Shown: positions 51,456 through 63,913 of the stretch, piece after piece
Position numbering within the stretch: position 1 is the first letter of the stretch
How the letters are laid out: each line of letters starts with the position of its first letter
Assembly (NCBI RefSeq): GCF_014648055.1
Contig: NZ_BMQJ01000005.1
Coordinates: 62,001-126,000 of the forward strand
Direction: 5' to 3'
Length of the DNA: 64,000 nt
From: Streptosporangium pseudovulgare
Lineage (GTDB): Bacteria > Actinomycetota > Actinomycetes > Streptosporangiales > Streptosporangiaceae
Made by a program: the position numbers and the translations under genes
Notes under the pieces: generated by a model
The model's database searches: none
What the model was told of the DNA's origin: nothing
Seen by the model: only the letters and a program-made list of their open reading frames with translations

Positions 51456-52394
51456 ATGAGCACAAGTCGCGCCGATCTGCCTCGGCCGGGGCCGAGCACC
51501 CGGGCCCGCGTCCTCGCGGTGTCCGGCGACACCGCCAGGGAGCGGCGAGACGACCTGGCCACCGAGGAGCCGCTGGAGATCCGGCTGAGCGCCTCCCGCC
51601 ACGTCGGCTCGGCCACCCCGCGGCCCCGGGCGGCCGACGGGTCCGCCTCCACGTCCACGGGCGCCCCCGGGGGCGCCCACCGCACCGTCGCGATCACCAT
51701 GCGCACCCCCGGCCACGACTTCGAGCTGGCCGCCGGGTTCCTGTACGGGGAGGGGATCATCACCCCCGGCGACCTGTCCTCGATCGCCTACTGCACCGAC
51801 GAGGACCTGCCGCAGGAGGCCCGCTACAACACCGTCACCGTACGGCTGCGCCAGGGCAGGCTGCCCGAGCTGCCCGCCCTCGACCGGCACTTCATGACGT
51901 CGAGCGCCTGCGGCGTCTGCGGCTCCGCCGGCCTGGAGGTCCTGCATGACCGGTGCGCGCCGCTGCCCGCGGGCACCGGCGTACAGGTCGCCCCGAAGGT
52001 CCTGTACGGCCTGCCGGACCGGCTGCGCGCGGCCCAGAGCGTGTTCGGCAAGACGGGGGGCCTGCACGCGGCCGGCCTGTTCACCGCCGCCGGCGACCTG
52101 GTGGCGGTCCGCGAGGACGTGGGGCGGCACAACGCCGTCGACAAACTGGTCGGCTGGGCGCTGATGACCGAGCGGCTGCCGCTGCGCGACAGCGTTCTGC
52201 TGGTCAGCGGGCGCAGCAGCTACGAGATCATGCAGAAGGCCCTCAGCGCCGGGATCCCGGTCGTCTGCTCGGTCTCGGCGCCCTCCTCCCTGGCCGTCGA
52301 TCTGGCCAGGGAGTTCGGGATGACGCTGGTGGGCTTCCTGCGCGACGAGCGGTTCAACGTCTACTCGGCCCCGGAGCGGATCGCCACACCGTGA
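51456..52394 (+). CDS. fdhD: Formate dehydrogenase accessory sulfurtransferase
   Basis: 312 residues from ATG 51456; an ATG at 51447 lies too close to the GGGGAAG site. FdhD markers: HDFELAAGFLYGEGII, the sulfurtransferase motif SSACGVCG with the catalytic cysteines, DVGRHNAVDKLVG and the C-terminal SAPSSLAVDLAREFGMTLVGF. FdhD transfers sulfur from a cysteine desulfurase to the molybdenum/bis-MGD cofactor of formate dehydrogenase. No formate dehydrogenase gene lies in this window. It converges on ppc, with a terminator hairpin between them. Confidence 0.96.
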   Translation: MSTSRADLPRPGPSTRARVLAVSGDTARERRDDLATEEPLEIRLSASRHVGSATPRPRAADGSASTSTGAPGGAHRTVAITMRTPGHDFELAAGFLYGEGIITPGDLSSIAYCTDEDLPQEARYNTVTVRLRQGRLPELPALDRHFMTSSACGVCGSAGLEVLHDRCAPLPAGTGVQVAPKVLYGLPDRLRAAQSVFGKTGGLHAAGLFTAAGDLVAVREDVGRHNAVDKLVGWALMTERLPLRDSVLLVSGRSSYEIMQKALSAGIPVVCSVSAPSSLAVDLAREFGMTLVGFLRDERFNVYSAPERIATP

Positions 52395-52395
52395 G

Positions 52396-52418
52396 GATCC
52401 GCTCCGGGGCCGGGCGGA

Positions 52419-52420
<2 letters not shown>
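52396..52420. terminator. Hairpin between fdhD and ppc
   Basis: GATCCGC and GCGGATC form a 7-bp stem with an 11-nt GC-rich loop; it overlaps the ppc stop codon at 52419-52421. Confidence 0.5.
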
Positions 52421-55088
<2,668 letters not shown>

Positions 55089-55095
55089 GCTCGCC

Positions 55096-55101
55096 AGCGT
55101 A
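55096..55101 (-). promoter_or_regulatory. Putative -10 box for ppc
   Basis: TACGCT, 7 nt before the ATG at 55088, with no Shine-Dalgarno in between. Confidence 0.4.
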
Positions 55102-55138
55102 TCCAGTCCGTTATCTCCCGTGAGGAGCGGTCTCACCT

Positions 55139-55154
55139 ATTGGACTAGACCACT
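55139..55154. promoter_or_regulatory. DasR-box-like palindrome upstream of ppc
   Basis: ATTGGACTAGACCACT matches the Streptomyces DasR responsive element ACTGGTCTAGACCACT at 14 of 16 positions. It is 51 bp upstream of the ppc start, near where a -35 region would be. DasR, a GntR-type regulator of aminosugar metabolism, is not encoded here, so binding is inferred from consensus alone. Confidence 0.5.
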
Positions 55155-55262
55155 GACGGAATCCGGCGCGGGCCGCCCGCCCGGCGCGGGAGGCGGGCGG
55201 GCGGGTGCGGGGCCGGAGCGGGCACGCGCCGAGGTGGGCGCGGAACCGGACGCGCCGGGCGG

Positions 55263-56936
55263 TCAGTTCGCCCGGGAGGTGGCGGCCAGGATCTCCGGGT
55301 AGCGGCCGAAGGCCAGCCCGCCGGCGAGCCGCCGCCCGCCCCAGGAGACCAGCAGGCCGTACGGCACCGCCAGGACGCAGAACCAGGGGGACCCCAGCAG
55401 CACCGGCAGCACGATCGGCAGGGACAGCACGCCGCCGGCGATCAGCCCGCCGAAGGAGGCGGCGAAGGCGACGCCGCCCTGCCCCGGCGCGGCGCCGGTG
55501 AAGGCGTTCAGCCGCTCCGGCACGGTGTACGGAATCAGCACGCTGGTCAGGGCCCCCACGCCGAGCCCGGCGCCGAGGACGCCCCAGGCGGTGAGCGCGG
55601 CGGGGACGGCCCACGGGAGCTCGCCCGCGAGGAGTGCCGCGACGACCGCCAGCACGGTCAGCAGCGGGACCGCGATCGTCGCGACGGCGAGGTGCCGCCC
55701 GGCGATGTCGGTCCGCCAGTCACGGGCCGAGCCGTAGGCGACGGAGTTCATCCACAGCGAGCGGCCGTCGATGCCGAAGATGTTGACCGCCTGCAGGGCG
55801 ATCATCAGCGCGCCGATGCAGCCGGGGGCGATCGCGAGGACGGCGAGGCTCGGCGCAGCGCGGCCGTCGCCGTTCATGGTGAACGCCAGGACGCCGGTGA
55901 CCACGATGGCGGCGAACCAGCCGACCCGGCCGCGCGGGTCGCGGCGGGCGTACTTGAGCTCCTTGGTCGCGACCGCGGCGAGCGGGCCGTCCGGCAGGAC
56001 GCGGGCCAGCAGGCCCCGCGAGCTGCGGACGGCGGACGCCTCGGTGGAGGCGTCCGCCGTGACCAGCGCCCGGCGGAGCGCGGCGATCCACAGCCGGCCG
56101 ATCACGAGGACCAGGATGGCGAGTACGGCCAGCTCGGCGAGGGCGGCCGGGCCGCCGTCGGCGACGGCGTGCGCGGCCATCCCGGACGGGGTCCAGCGCA
56201 GCGCCGACGCCAGGCCGCCCAGCATGGCGAGCGGGTCGGCGGCCAGCCCGCCGTTGACCAGCAGGTTGGGCAGCTGGGCCACCAGGACGACGAAGATCGC
56301 GGAAACGGCGAGCACGTCGCGGCCCCGGCGGGTGCGCAGCACGCCGGACAGGGCCGTGGTGACCAGCCGCGAGAGCACGATGCACAGGGCGAACTGCAAC
56401 AGCACCGCGACGACGCCCACCACGGCGCCGCCGGCCCCCGGAGCCAGGCCGACGACCGCGCCGAACGCGGCCACCAGCGTGGCCAGCGGCCAGACCCCGG
56501 TGATCGAGGCGGCGAACATGCCGGTCGCGAGCTGCCCGGTGCGCAGCGGGAACAGCGCCAGCCGGGACGGGTCCAGGGTGTCGTCCAGGCCGAACGCCAG
56601 CAGTGGCACGAACACCCAGCCCAGCAGCTGCATGGTGAACAGCACGGTCGTGAGGTCCCGCGCGACGTCGGCGGGCGCCGCGCGGAGCGCGGCCAGGAGG
56701 AAGAACCCGAAGCCGGCCACGACCACCGCGGCGATCACCGAGAAGACGAACCCGGCCAGGCGGGTGCCGCTGCCGCGCAGGCCGCCGGCGACCAGCCGGA
56801 GCTTGAGCCGGACGAAGACGCCGGGCCCCACCCGCACCGCGCCGGTGGCCCCGGTGCCCACGCCGCTCATGCCGCTCACGCCACTGTCCGCGCCGCCGTT
56901 CACGCCGCCGTTCACGCCGAGGTCGCGCCCAGCCAT
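55263..56936 (-). CDS. ABC transporter permease
   Basis: 557 residues from ATG 56936, overlapping the ATPase gene by 25 nt. It has a short Gly/Val-rich N-terminus, then about 12 hydrophobic helices in two halves separated by a cytoplasmic segment around residues 290-350 (KELKYARRDPRGRVGW). This is the layout of large ABC-2-like exporter permeases of actinobacteria. With the upstream ATPase it forms an efflux pump or membrane-modifying transporter. The substrate is unknown. It is followed by the ppc gene on the same strand, but the DasR-box-like site separates the two. Confidence 0.87.
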   Translation of the reverse strand: MAGRDLGVNGGVNGGADSGVSGMSGVGTGATGAVRVGPGVFVRLKLRLVAGGLRGSGTRLAGFVFSVIAAVVVAGFGFFLLAALRAAPADVARDLTTVLFTMQLLGWVFVPLLAFGLDDTLDPSRLALFPLRTGQLATGMFAASITGVWPLATLVAAFGAVVGLAPGAGGAVVGVVAVLLQFALCIVLSRLVTTALSGVLRTRRGRDVLAVSAIFVVLVAQLPNLLVNGGLAADPLAMLGGLASALRWTPSGMAAHAVADGGPAALAELAVLAILVLVIGRLWIAALRRALVTADASTEASAVRSSRGLLARVLPDGPLAAVATKELKYARRDPRGRVGWFAAIVVTGVLAFTMNGDGRAAPSLAVLAIAPGCIGALMIALQAVNIFGIDGRSLWMNSVAYGSARDWRTDIAGRHLAVATIAVPLLTVLAVVAALLAGELPWAVPAALTAWGVLGAGLGVGALTSVLIPYTVPERLNAFTGAAPGQGGVAFAASFGGLIAGGVLSLPIVLPVLLGSPWFCVLAVPYGLLVSWGGRRLAGGLAFGRYPEILAATSRAN

Positions 56937-57691
56937 GACAGGCCCTCCTCCCCGCCACCGTGACCGTGGGCGCCGACCAGGCCGAGGAACGCCTCGTTGA
57001 GGCTCCGCCCGGCCCGCACCTCGTCCAGCGGGCCCTGCGCGACGATCTGCCCGCGGCTCATCACCGAGACCCAGTCGCACAGGCGCTCGACCAGCTCCAT
57101 GACGTGGCTGGAGAAGACGACGGTCGAGCCGGAGGCGGTGTAGCGCCGGAGCACCTCGACCAGCGTGTTGGCGCTGACCGGGTCCACACCCTCGAACGGC
57201 TCGTCGAGGAACAGCACCGCGGGGTTGTGCAGGAGCGCCGCGGCGAGCCCGATCTTCTTGCGCATGCCGGTGGAGTAGTCGACGACGAGTTTGTCGGCCG
57301 AGTCGACGAGGTCCATGACCCGCAGCAGCTCCGCCGACCGCCGCTCGACCTCCTCCTTGGGGATGCCGCGGAGCTGGCCGTTGTAGGCCAGCAGTTCCCG
57401 GCCGGACAGCCGCTCGAACAGCCGCAGGCCCTCGGGCAGGACGCCGATGCGGCTCTTCACCGCGATCGGCTCGCGCCAGACGTCGAGGCCGTCGATGTGC
57501 GCGGTTCCGCCGTCCGGGCGCAGCAGGCCGGTGACCATGCTCAGGGTGGTGGTCTTGCCCGCGCCGTTCGGTCCGACCAGGCCGGCGAAGCCGCCCCTGG
57601 GCACGATGAGATCGACGCCTCCCACCGCGACCTGCTGGCCGAATCTCTTGACGAGCTGCCTGGTGCGTACCGCTTCGACGATGTCCGCCAT
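56912..57691 (-). CDS. ABC transporter ATP-binding protein
   Basis: 259 residues from ATG 57691. Walker A GPNGAGKTT, a Q-loop region near GVLPEGLRLFERL, signature DYSTGMRKKIGLAAALL (ABC signature shortened to STGMRKK), Walker B AVLFLDEPFEGVDP and the switch His in FSSHVMELV are all present. The C-terminal 35 residues are a linker that overlaps the start of the permease gene. The family (ABC-2 subtype A-like) couples ATP hydrolysis to export or lipid movement. Between it and the divergent carboxylase gene lies a 132-nt promoter region with a small TTCAA...TTGAA dyad. Confidence 0.92.
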   Translation of the reverse strand: MADIVEAVRTRQLVKRFGQQVAVGGVDLIVPRGGFAGLVGPNGAGKTTTLSMVTGLLRPDGGTAHIDGLDVWREPIAVKSRIGVLPEGLRLFERLSGRELLAYNGQLRGIPKEEVERRSAELLRVMDLVDSADKLVVDYSTGMRKKIGLAAALLHNPAVLFLDEPFEGVDPVSANTLVEVLRRYTASGSTVVFSSHVMELVERLCDWVSVMSRGQIVAQGPLDEVRAGRSLNEAFLGLVGAHGHGGGEEGLSWLGATSA

Positions 57692-57823
57692 GACCCCTGC
57701 TCTGCCGTTTCAAGCCTTTGAAGAAAGTTATCCCAGGCACTGAACGAACAAGCGCCCCCGATAGTTCGACGGGGCCCGGGACGGTTACCCTCGCAGGGAG
57801 TTGACGACAAGGGTGAGGGACCG

Positions 57824-59412
<1,589 letters not shown>

Positions 59413-59416
<4 letters not shown>

Positions 59417-59610
59417 CCGAGCTGAAGATCGTCCATGGTGAGCCCGGACCCGAGGAGGTCGCGGCGCTGGTGATCGCGATCACCTCGCGGACCGCACCGG
59501 AGGGTAAAACCGTACGAAAGCCTGGAAACTGGCGCGATCCTGCTTACCGACTGCGAAAGCCGCTCCCCACCGGACAAGGCGCCTGGCGATCGAGCGGATT
59601 ACCGCGATAG
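59413..59610 (+). CDS. Acyl-CoA carboxylase epsilon subunit
   Basis: 65 residues. GTG 59413 overlaps the beta-subunit stop codon (GTGA). Small size, the [19 protein letters not shown] helix and the end motif with WRDPAYRLR and [12 protein letters not shown] are typical of AccE/PccE. In actinomycetes such subunits stabilise and stimulate the alpha-beta carboxylase. The last 40 codons are visibly less GC-rich than the first 25. The spacer up to 59710 contains no gene. Confidence 0.88.
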
Positions 59611-59710
59611 ATCTCGGGAACAGGGTGTCAAGCCGCACGAGAGTTGGGACTATCTAAGAAATGGGCGCATATAGCCAGCCGATCAGCTAGTCCGAGGCCT
59701 GGAGGACGAC

Positions 59711-60652
59711 ATGACCATCCTGGACCTCACCTCGCACCCCGTCATCGCGAAGTACGCCGTCCTGGTCGACGTGGGATACCTGTACGCCGCGGCGGGGGAG
59801 GTGTTGCTTGGCGCCAAGGAGCGCAAGGAATACCGCGTCGCGGCCGACGAGCTGATCCAGGCGCTGCAGAAGCACGCCGAGACGCGCATCCACGGCGAGC
59901 TGCTGCGGATCTACTGGTACGACGCCGCCCGTGACCGGGTGCCGACCGTCGACCAGCGCGTCATCGCCCAGCTCCCGTGGGTCAAGGTGCGCCTGGGCAA
60001 CCTCAACGCGCGCGGGCAGCAGAAGGGCGTGGACGCGCAGATCCGCAGCGACCTGGAGGCGCTGGCCCGCCACCACGCGGTGAGCGACACGATCCTGCTC
60101 GCCGGGGACGAGGACATGGTCCCCGCCGTCGAGGCCGCCCAGGCGTACGGCGTGCGGATCCACCTGTGGGGGGTGGAGCCGCCGTACGGCACCAACCAGG
60201 CCGAGCGCCTGGTCTGGGAGGCCGACACGGTCGAGATCATCAGCGCCGACTTCCTGCGCTCCTTCTTCAGCCGCGCCCCCGCCCCGGTCCCGGTCGTCCC
60301 GGCCACCCCCTCCCCCGCCCAGGTCTTCGCCGGGCGGACGCCCGCCTCGATCAAGCCGAAGGTCTCCCCCGGCCAGGCCGCCAAACTCGGGCCCAGCCGC
60401 CCGCGGGTCGAGGAGGTCGGCGAGCACGTGGCCCAGAAGTGGATCCTCACCCGCGGCCGCGACAACATCCGCGACCTGCTGCCGGGCCCGCTGCTGCCCA
60501 CGGTGATCGACACCGAGCTGCTGATCGAGGCGGAGAAGGAGCTCGGCCACTCGCTGCGCCCCTACCCCGAGGCCCGGGTGTGGCTCCGCGACGGCTTCTG
60601 GGCCCGCGTCTACCGCGAGTTCGAGATCGGGGTGGGCGTCTCCTCCCGCTGA
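59711..60652 (+). CDS. NYN-domain (PIN-like) protein
   Basis: 313 residues from ATG 59711 (GGAGGACGAC 1-6 nt upstream). The N-terminal 190 residues are a NYN domain: AVLVDVGYLYAAAG, acidic residues in GVDAQIRSDL and TILLAGDEDMVPAVEAA, as expected for a metal-dependent RNA-processing nuclease fold. A Pro-rich linker (about 190-235) leads to a C-terminal helical part (about 240-313) of unknown type. It stands alone. Its last codons were tandemly duplicated (repeat at 60614-60723). Target RNA or other substrate unknown. Confidence 0.85.
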   Translation: MTILDLTSHPVIAKYAVLVDVGYLYAAAGEVLLGAKERKEYRVAADELIQALQKHAETRIHGELLRIYWYDAARDRVPTVDQRVIAQLPWVKVRLGNLNARGQQKGVDAQIRSDLEALARHHAVSDTILLAGDEDMVPAVEAAQAYGVRIHLWGVEPPYGTNQAERLVWEADTVEIISADFLRSFFSRAPAPVPVVPATPSPAQVFAGRTPASIKPKVSPGQAAKLGPSRPRVEEVGEHVAQKWILTRGRDNIRDLLPGPLLPTVIDTELLIEAEKELGHSLRPYPEARVWLRDGFWARVYREFEIGVGVSSR

Positions 60653-60723
60653 ACCCGGCCCCGCCGATCGCGGGTTCGAGATCGGAGTCGGCGTCTCCTC
60701 CCGCTGAACCCGGCCCCGCCGAT
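60614..60723 (+). repeat. 55-bp tandem duplication of the NYN gene end
   Basis: The unit 60614-60668, which includes the final codons and stop of the NYN gene, is repeated at 60669-60723 with only about three differences. The second copy has its own in-register stop context but no start, so it is a duplicated 3' end. It shows replication slippage or unequal recombination. Confidence 0.85.
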
Positions 60724-60847
60724 CCCGGCCCCGCCGGCCCCGGCTCCGGCCTGGTCCCGCCTCCTGGGCCCGCCTCCCGGGCCCGGTCCACGGTCGCGTC
60801 CGATTCCCGCCAGCCATCCCGTCTGCGCTGGGACTAGCGTTTCAGGT

Positions 60848-62359
60848 GTGTCCACGACAGAGCTCGACTTCGACTCCTGTTACCGAGCGGTGGCCGCCCG
60901 GGACGCCCGCTTCGACGGGCGCTTCTACACGGCGGTCACCACGACCCGCATCTACTGCCGCCCGGTCTGCCCGGCGCGCACCCCGACCTCGCGCAACGTC
61001 CGCTTCTACCGGCACGCGGCGTCCGCCGAGGCCGCCGGGTTCCGGCCCTGCAAGCGCTGCCGGCCGGAGCTCAGCCCCGGCGACCCCGGCTGGGACCACC
61101 GCGGCGACCTGGTGGGCCGGGCGCTCCGCCTGATCGACGAGGGGGCGGCCGACGACGGCGGGATCACCCGGCTGGCCGGGCGGCTGCACATCACCGAGCG
61201 GCACCTGCACCGGCTGTTCGCCGCCGAGCTCGGCGTGGGGCCGCTGGCCGTGGTCAGGACCAAGCGCCTGCTGCTGGCCAAGCAGCTCCTGACCGAGACC
61301 GGGCTGCCGATCAGCGACGTGGCCTTCGCCGCGGGCTTCGGCAGCGTCCGGCAGTTCAACGCGACCATGAAGGAGACCTACGGCTTCACCCCCGGCGAGC
61401 TGCGGGCCACCGCGGGCCGCGCCGCCTCCGGCAACGCGCTGACGCTCCGGCTGCACCGGCGCGAGCCGTACGAGGCCGGGGCGCTGATGCGGTTCCTGGC
61501 GGCGCGGGCGATCCCCGGGCTGGAACGGGCCGACGAGACCTCCTACAGCCGCGCGGTGCCCCAGGGGACGATCACCCTCACCCCGCTCCCCGACCACGTC
61601 CGGCTGGACGTCACCCTCGACGACACCCGCCATCTGGCCCGCGTCGTCGCCCGTGCCCGCCGCCTCCTCGACCTCGACGCCGATCCCGCGGCCATCTCCG
61701 GCGCCCTCGGCGCGACCGCCCTCGCCCCGCTGGTCGCCGCCCGGCCCGGGTTGCGCGTCCCCGGCGCCTGGGACGGCTTCGAGGCCGCCGTCCGCGCCGT
61801 GATCGGCCAGCAGATCTCCGTCGCGGGCGCCCGCACCATCCTGGGCCGCCTCACCGCGCGCGCCGGCCGTACGGCCGGCGGCGAGTTCGGCGGCGAGTTC
61901 GGCGGCGCGGGCGGTACGGCCGGCGCGGGCGGTACGGCCGGCGGCGGCGCGGGCGAGGCGAACGGCACCGGCGCGGGCGGCACCGACGGGGGTGGCCCGA
62001 ACCTCCTGTTCCCCACCGCCGCCGACCTCGCCGAGGCCGACCTCGCCGGGCTCGGGCTGACCGGGCGGCGGGTGACCACGCTGCGTGCGCTCGCCGCGAA
62101 GGTCGCCGACGGCGAGATCGACCTGGACGGCGCGCAGGAACCGGCCGAGGCGGTGGCCCGGCTGCTGGAGGTGCCGGGGATCGGCCCGTGGACGGCCGGC
62201 TACATCGCGCTGCGTGCCCTGCGCGACCCGGACGCCTGGCCCCGCGGAGACCTCGGGCTGCGGCGCGCCATGGTGAGCCTGGGCATTCCCGAAGATCACA
62301 TCGAGCGGTGGCGGCCCTGGCGGGCCTACGCCGCGCTGCACCTTTGGAGTTCAGAATGA
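60848..62359 (+). CDS. Ada-type methylphosphotriester sensor / AlkA glycosylase fusion
   Basis: 503 residues from GTG 60848. Domain 1 (1-80): Ada N-terminal zinc domain with Cys37, Cys41, Cys68 and Cys71, the spacing of E. coli Ada (38, 42, 69, 72), where the first Cys takes the methyl group from phosphotriesters. Domain 2 (about 85-185): AraC helix-turn-helix (FAAGFGSVRQFNATMKETYG end). Domain 3 (about 195-503): AlkA-type 3-methyladenine glycosylase with VPGIGPWTAGYIALRAL and catalytic Asp in GDLGLRRAM. A 45-residue Gly/Ala-rich insert (about 337-383) interrupts domain 3. It overlaps ogt by 4 nt, giving a complete alkylation-repair operon. Confidence 0.93.
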   Translation: MSTTELDFDSCYRAVAARDARFDGRFYTAVTTTRIYCRPVCPARTPTSRNVRFYRHAASAEAAGFRPCKRCRPELSPGDPGWDHRGDLVGRALRLIDEGAADDGGITRLAGRLHITERHLHRLFAAELGVGPLAVVRTKRLLLAKQLLTETGLPISDVAFAAGFGSVRQFNATMKETYGFTPGELRATAGRAASGNALTLRLHRREPYEAGALMRFLAARAIPGLERADETSYSRAVPQGTITLTPLPDHVRLDVTLDDTRHLARVVARARRLLDLDADPAAISGALGATALAPLVAARPGLRVPGAWDGFEAAVRAVIGQQISVAGARTILGRLTARAGRTAGGEFGGEFGGAGGTAGAGGTAGGGAGEANGTGAGGTDGGGPNLLFPTAADLAEADLAGLGLTGRRVTTLRALAAKVADGEIDLDGAQEPAEAVARLLEVPGIGPWTAGYIALRALRDPDAWPRGDLGLRRAMVSLGIPEDHIERWRPWRAYAALHLWSSE

Positions 62360-62868
62360 CCACTACGACGATCGAGGCGCAGGTCCTGCCCACCCCGGCC
62401 GGGCCGCTGTCGCTGCTCTCGCACGGGGGGACCCTCGTCGCGGCCGGCTTCACCGCCGACCCGGAGGAGATGTTCGCCAGGCTCTCACCCGCGATGCGGG
62501 CTCACGGCCTGACCAGGGTGGACGACCTGGGCCACGCGGCGCGGGCCGTACGCGACTATCTGGACGGCGACCTGACGGCCCTCGACACCGTCGAGGTGTC
62601 CCAGCCGGGGTCGCCCGGACGGCAGCGGCTGCTGACCGCGTTGCGGGAGGTCCCGGCCGGGACCACGGTCAGCTACGCCGAGCTCGCCGAGCGGGCGGGC
62701 ATGCCGAGGACGGCCGCCCGGGCGGCCGGCGGGGCGTGCGCGGGGAACCTGATCGCGCCGTTCGTCCCGTGCCACCGCGTCCTGCCGTCCACCGGGGGCT
62801 TCGGCGGCTACTACTACGGCACCCCGGTCAAGCAGTGGCTGCTCACCCACGAGAAGGCCCTCGGCTGA
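62356..62868 (+). CDS. ogt: Methylated-DNA--protein-cysteine methyltransferase
   Basis: 170 residues from ATG 62356, which overlaps the upstream stop codon (ATGA). Acceptor motif IAPFVPCHRVLPS with the reactive Cys, preceded by GTTVSYAELAERAGMPRTAARAAGGA (Tyr, Arg-finger region) and followed by GFGGYYYG. It removes O6-methylguanine and O4-methylthymine adducts by transferring the methyl group to the cysteine, one turnover per protein. Translational coupling to the Ada-AlkA fusion makes a single adaptive response unit likely. Confidence 0.95.
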   Translation: MTTTTIEAQVLPTPAGPLSLLSHGGTLVAAGFTADPEEMFARLSPAMRAHGLTRVDDLGHAARAVRDYLDGDLTALDTVEVSQPGSPGRQRLLTALREVPAGTTVSYAELAERAGMPRTAARAAGGACAGNLIAPFVPCHRVLPSTGGFGGYYYGTPVKQWLLTHEKALG

Positions 62869-62986
62869 CCACCCGCACCACCCGCACCACCCGGACCGGC
62901 GGGGACGGGACTCGCCGGGACGCGGTACGGCCCGCCGCCCGTGCCCGTTCCGCGATCCCGGCCGGTCCGGCGACGTGCCCCGGCCC

Positions 62987-63913
62987 TCAGTCGGTCCCGG
63001 TGACGGTGCTCTGCACCTCGCCCACCTCGACGTCGCGGGTCGCGCCGACCTGGATGGGGTCGTAGGCGAAGGGCGCGACGCCGCCCTGCCCCTGGGCCGT
63101 CACCTCCCACACCGAGGTCACCGTCAGCTCGTAGACGCGACGCGGCTGGTCGACCGAGGCGTGGAGGTACTGGACGCCGCAGGTGAACTCCCCGCCCTTG
63201 GTGTACGGCTTGCCGGTCGGCCCGCAGTCCGTCATGACCTTGGCCCGGTCGTCGGTCGTCCCGGACTTGATCGTCATGTCGTGCAGGTTCGCGGTCACCG
63301 TGGCGCTCATGTAGCCCGGGATCGTGGCCGTCACCGACCTGGTGGTCTGGCCCGCGTCGTCGAGCCAGACCCAGGTCGGCAGGTTGACGTAGCTCTTGAC
63401 GTCGGGGTTCAGCTTGATCTTCGGCTCGGGCACGGTCAGCGCGGCGCGGGCGATGTCGAGGAGCTCCTGCATGGTGATCCCGTTGGGCGGGGTCGTGTTC
63501 GGCGGCACCCAGATCTCGGGCTCCATGCCGCCGAAACAGGCGACTCCGGCGTCGGTGCCGTCGTGCGCGACGTGCCACCAGCGGCCCTCCTGGCCCTCCT
63601 TGTCCTTGTACTTGTCCAGGTAGGCGTCATCGGGGGTCTCCCCCCAGGTGCGTTCCGCGCTGTTCTGCCGGTCCGTGCGGAACTTCAGCTCGTCCTCGGC
63701 GTTGTTGCCCGGCTCGTACCAGCAGTGGCGCTTGACCTGGTATCCGTCGCTCTTGGCGCCCAGACCGGACCCGGACAGGCGGATCTGGGAGTTGTACAGC
63801 TCGATCCTGCTTGTGTTGCCGCTCTGGCTGGTCCGGACCCCGCCACCGCCGCCGTCCGGCTGCGGGCCGGGGGCGAGCAGGAGCAGGCCCGCGACGGTCA
63901 CATTTATGATCAT
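62987..63913 (-). CDS. Secreted hypothetical protein
   Basis: 308 residues from ATG 63913, which overlaps the stop codon of the upstream gene (ATGA) and has AAGGGG about 9 nt before it. A short hydrophobic N-terminus (IINVTVAGLLLLA) serves as signal peptide or anchor, followed by a Gly-rich linker. The body (50-308) is beta-rich with Cys residues in pairs (CWYEP, GVACFGG, TDCGPTG, FTCGVQY) and many Trp/Tyr, as in extracellular domains of actinomycete surface proteins. No enzymatic motif is seen. It converges on ogt. Function unknown. Confidence 0.75.
   Translation of the reverse strand: MIINVTVAGLLLLAPGPQPDGGGGGVRTSQSGNTSRIELYNSQIRLSGSGLGAKSDGYQVKRHCWYEPGNNAEDELKFRTDRQNSAERTWGETPDDAYLDKYKDKEGQEGRWWHVAHDGTDAGVACFGGMEPEIWVPPNTTPPNGITMQELLDIARAALTVPEPKIKLNPDVKSYVNLPTWVWLDDAGQTTRSVTATIPGYMSATVTANLHDMTIKSGTTDDRAKVMTDCGPTGKPYTKGGEFTCGVQYLHASVDQPRRVYELTVTSVWEVTAQGQGGVAPFAYDPIQVGATRDVEVGEVQSTVTGTD

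Noticed and set aside
55692-56963. A 423-codon plus-strand frame opposite the ABC permease
   Set aside because: It is an antisense frame with Gln/Gly/Arg-rich composition and no motif, while the minus strand encodes a convincing membrane protein.
60669-60690. A tRNA-like GGTTCGAGATCG motif (also near 33069)
   Set aside because: It resembles a T-loop only; no acceptor, D or anticodon stems can be folded around either site.
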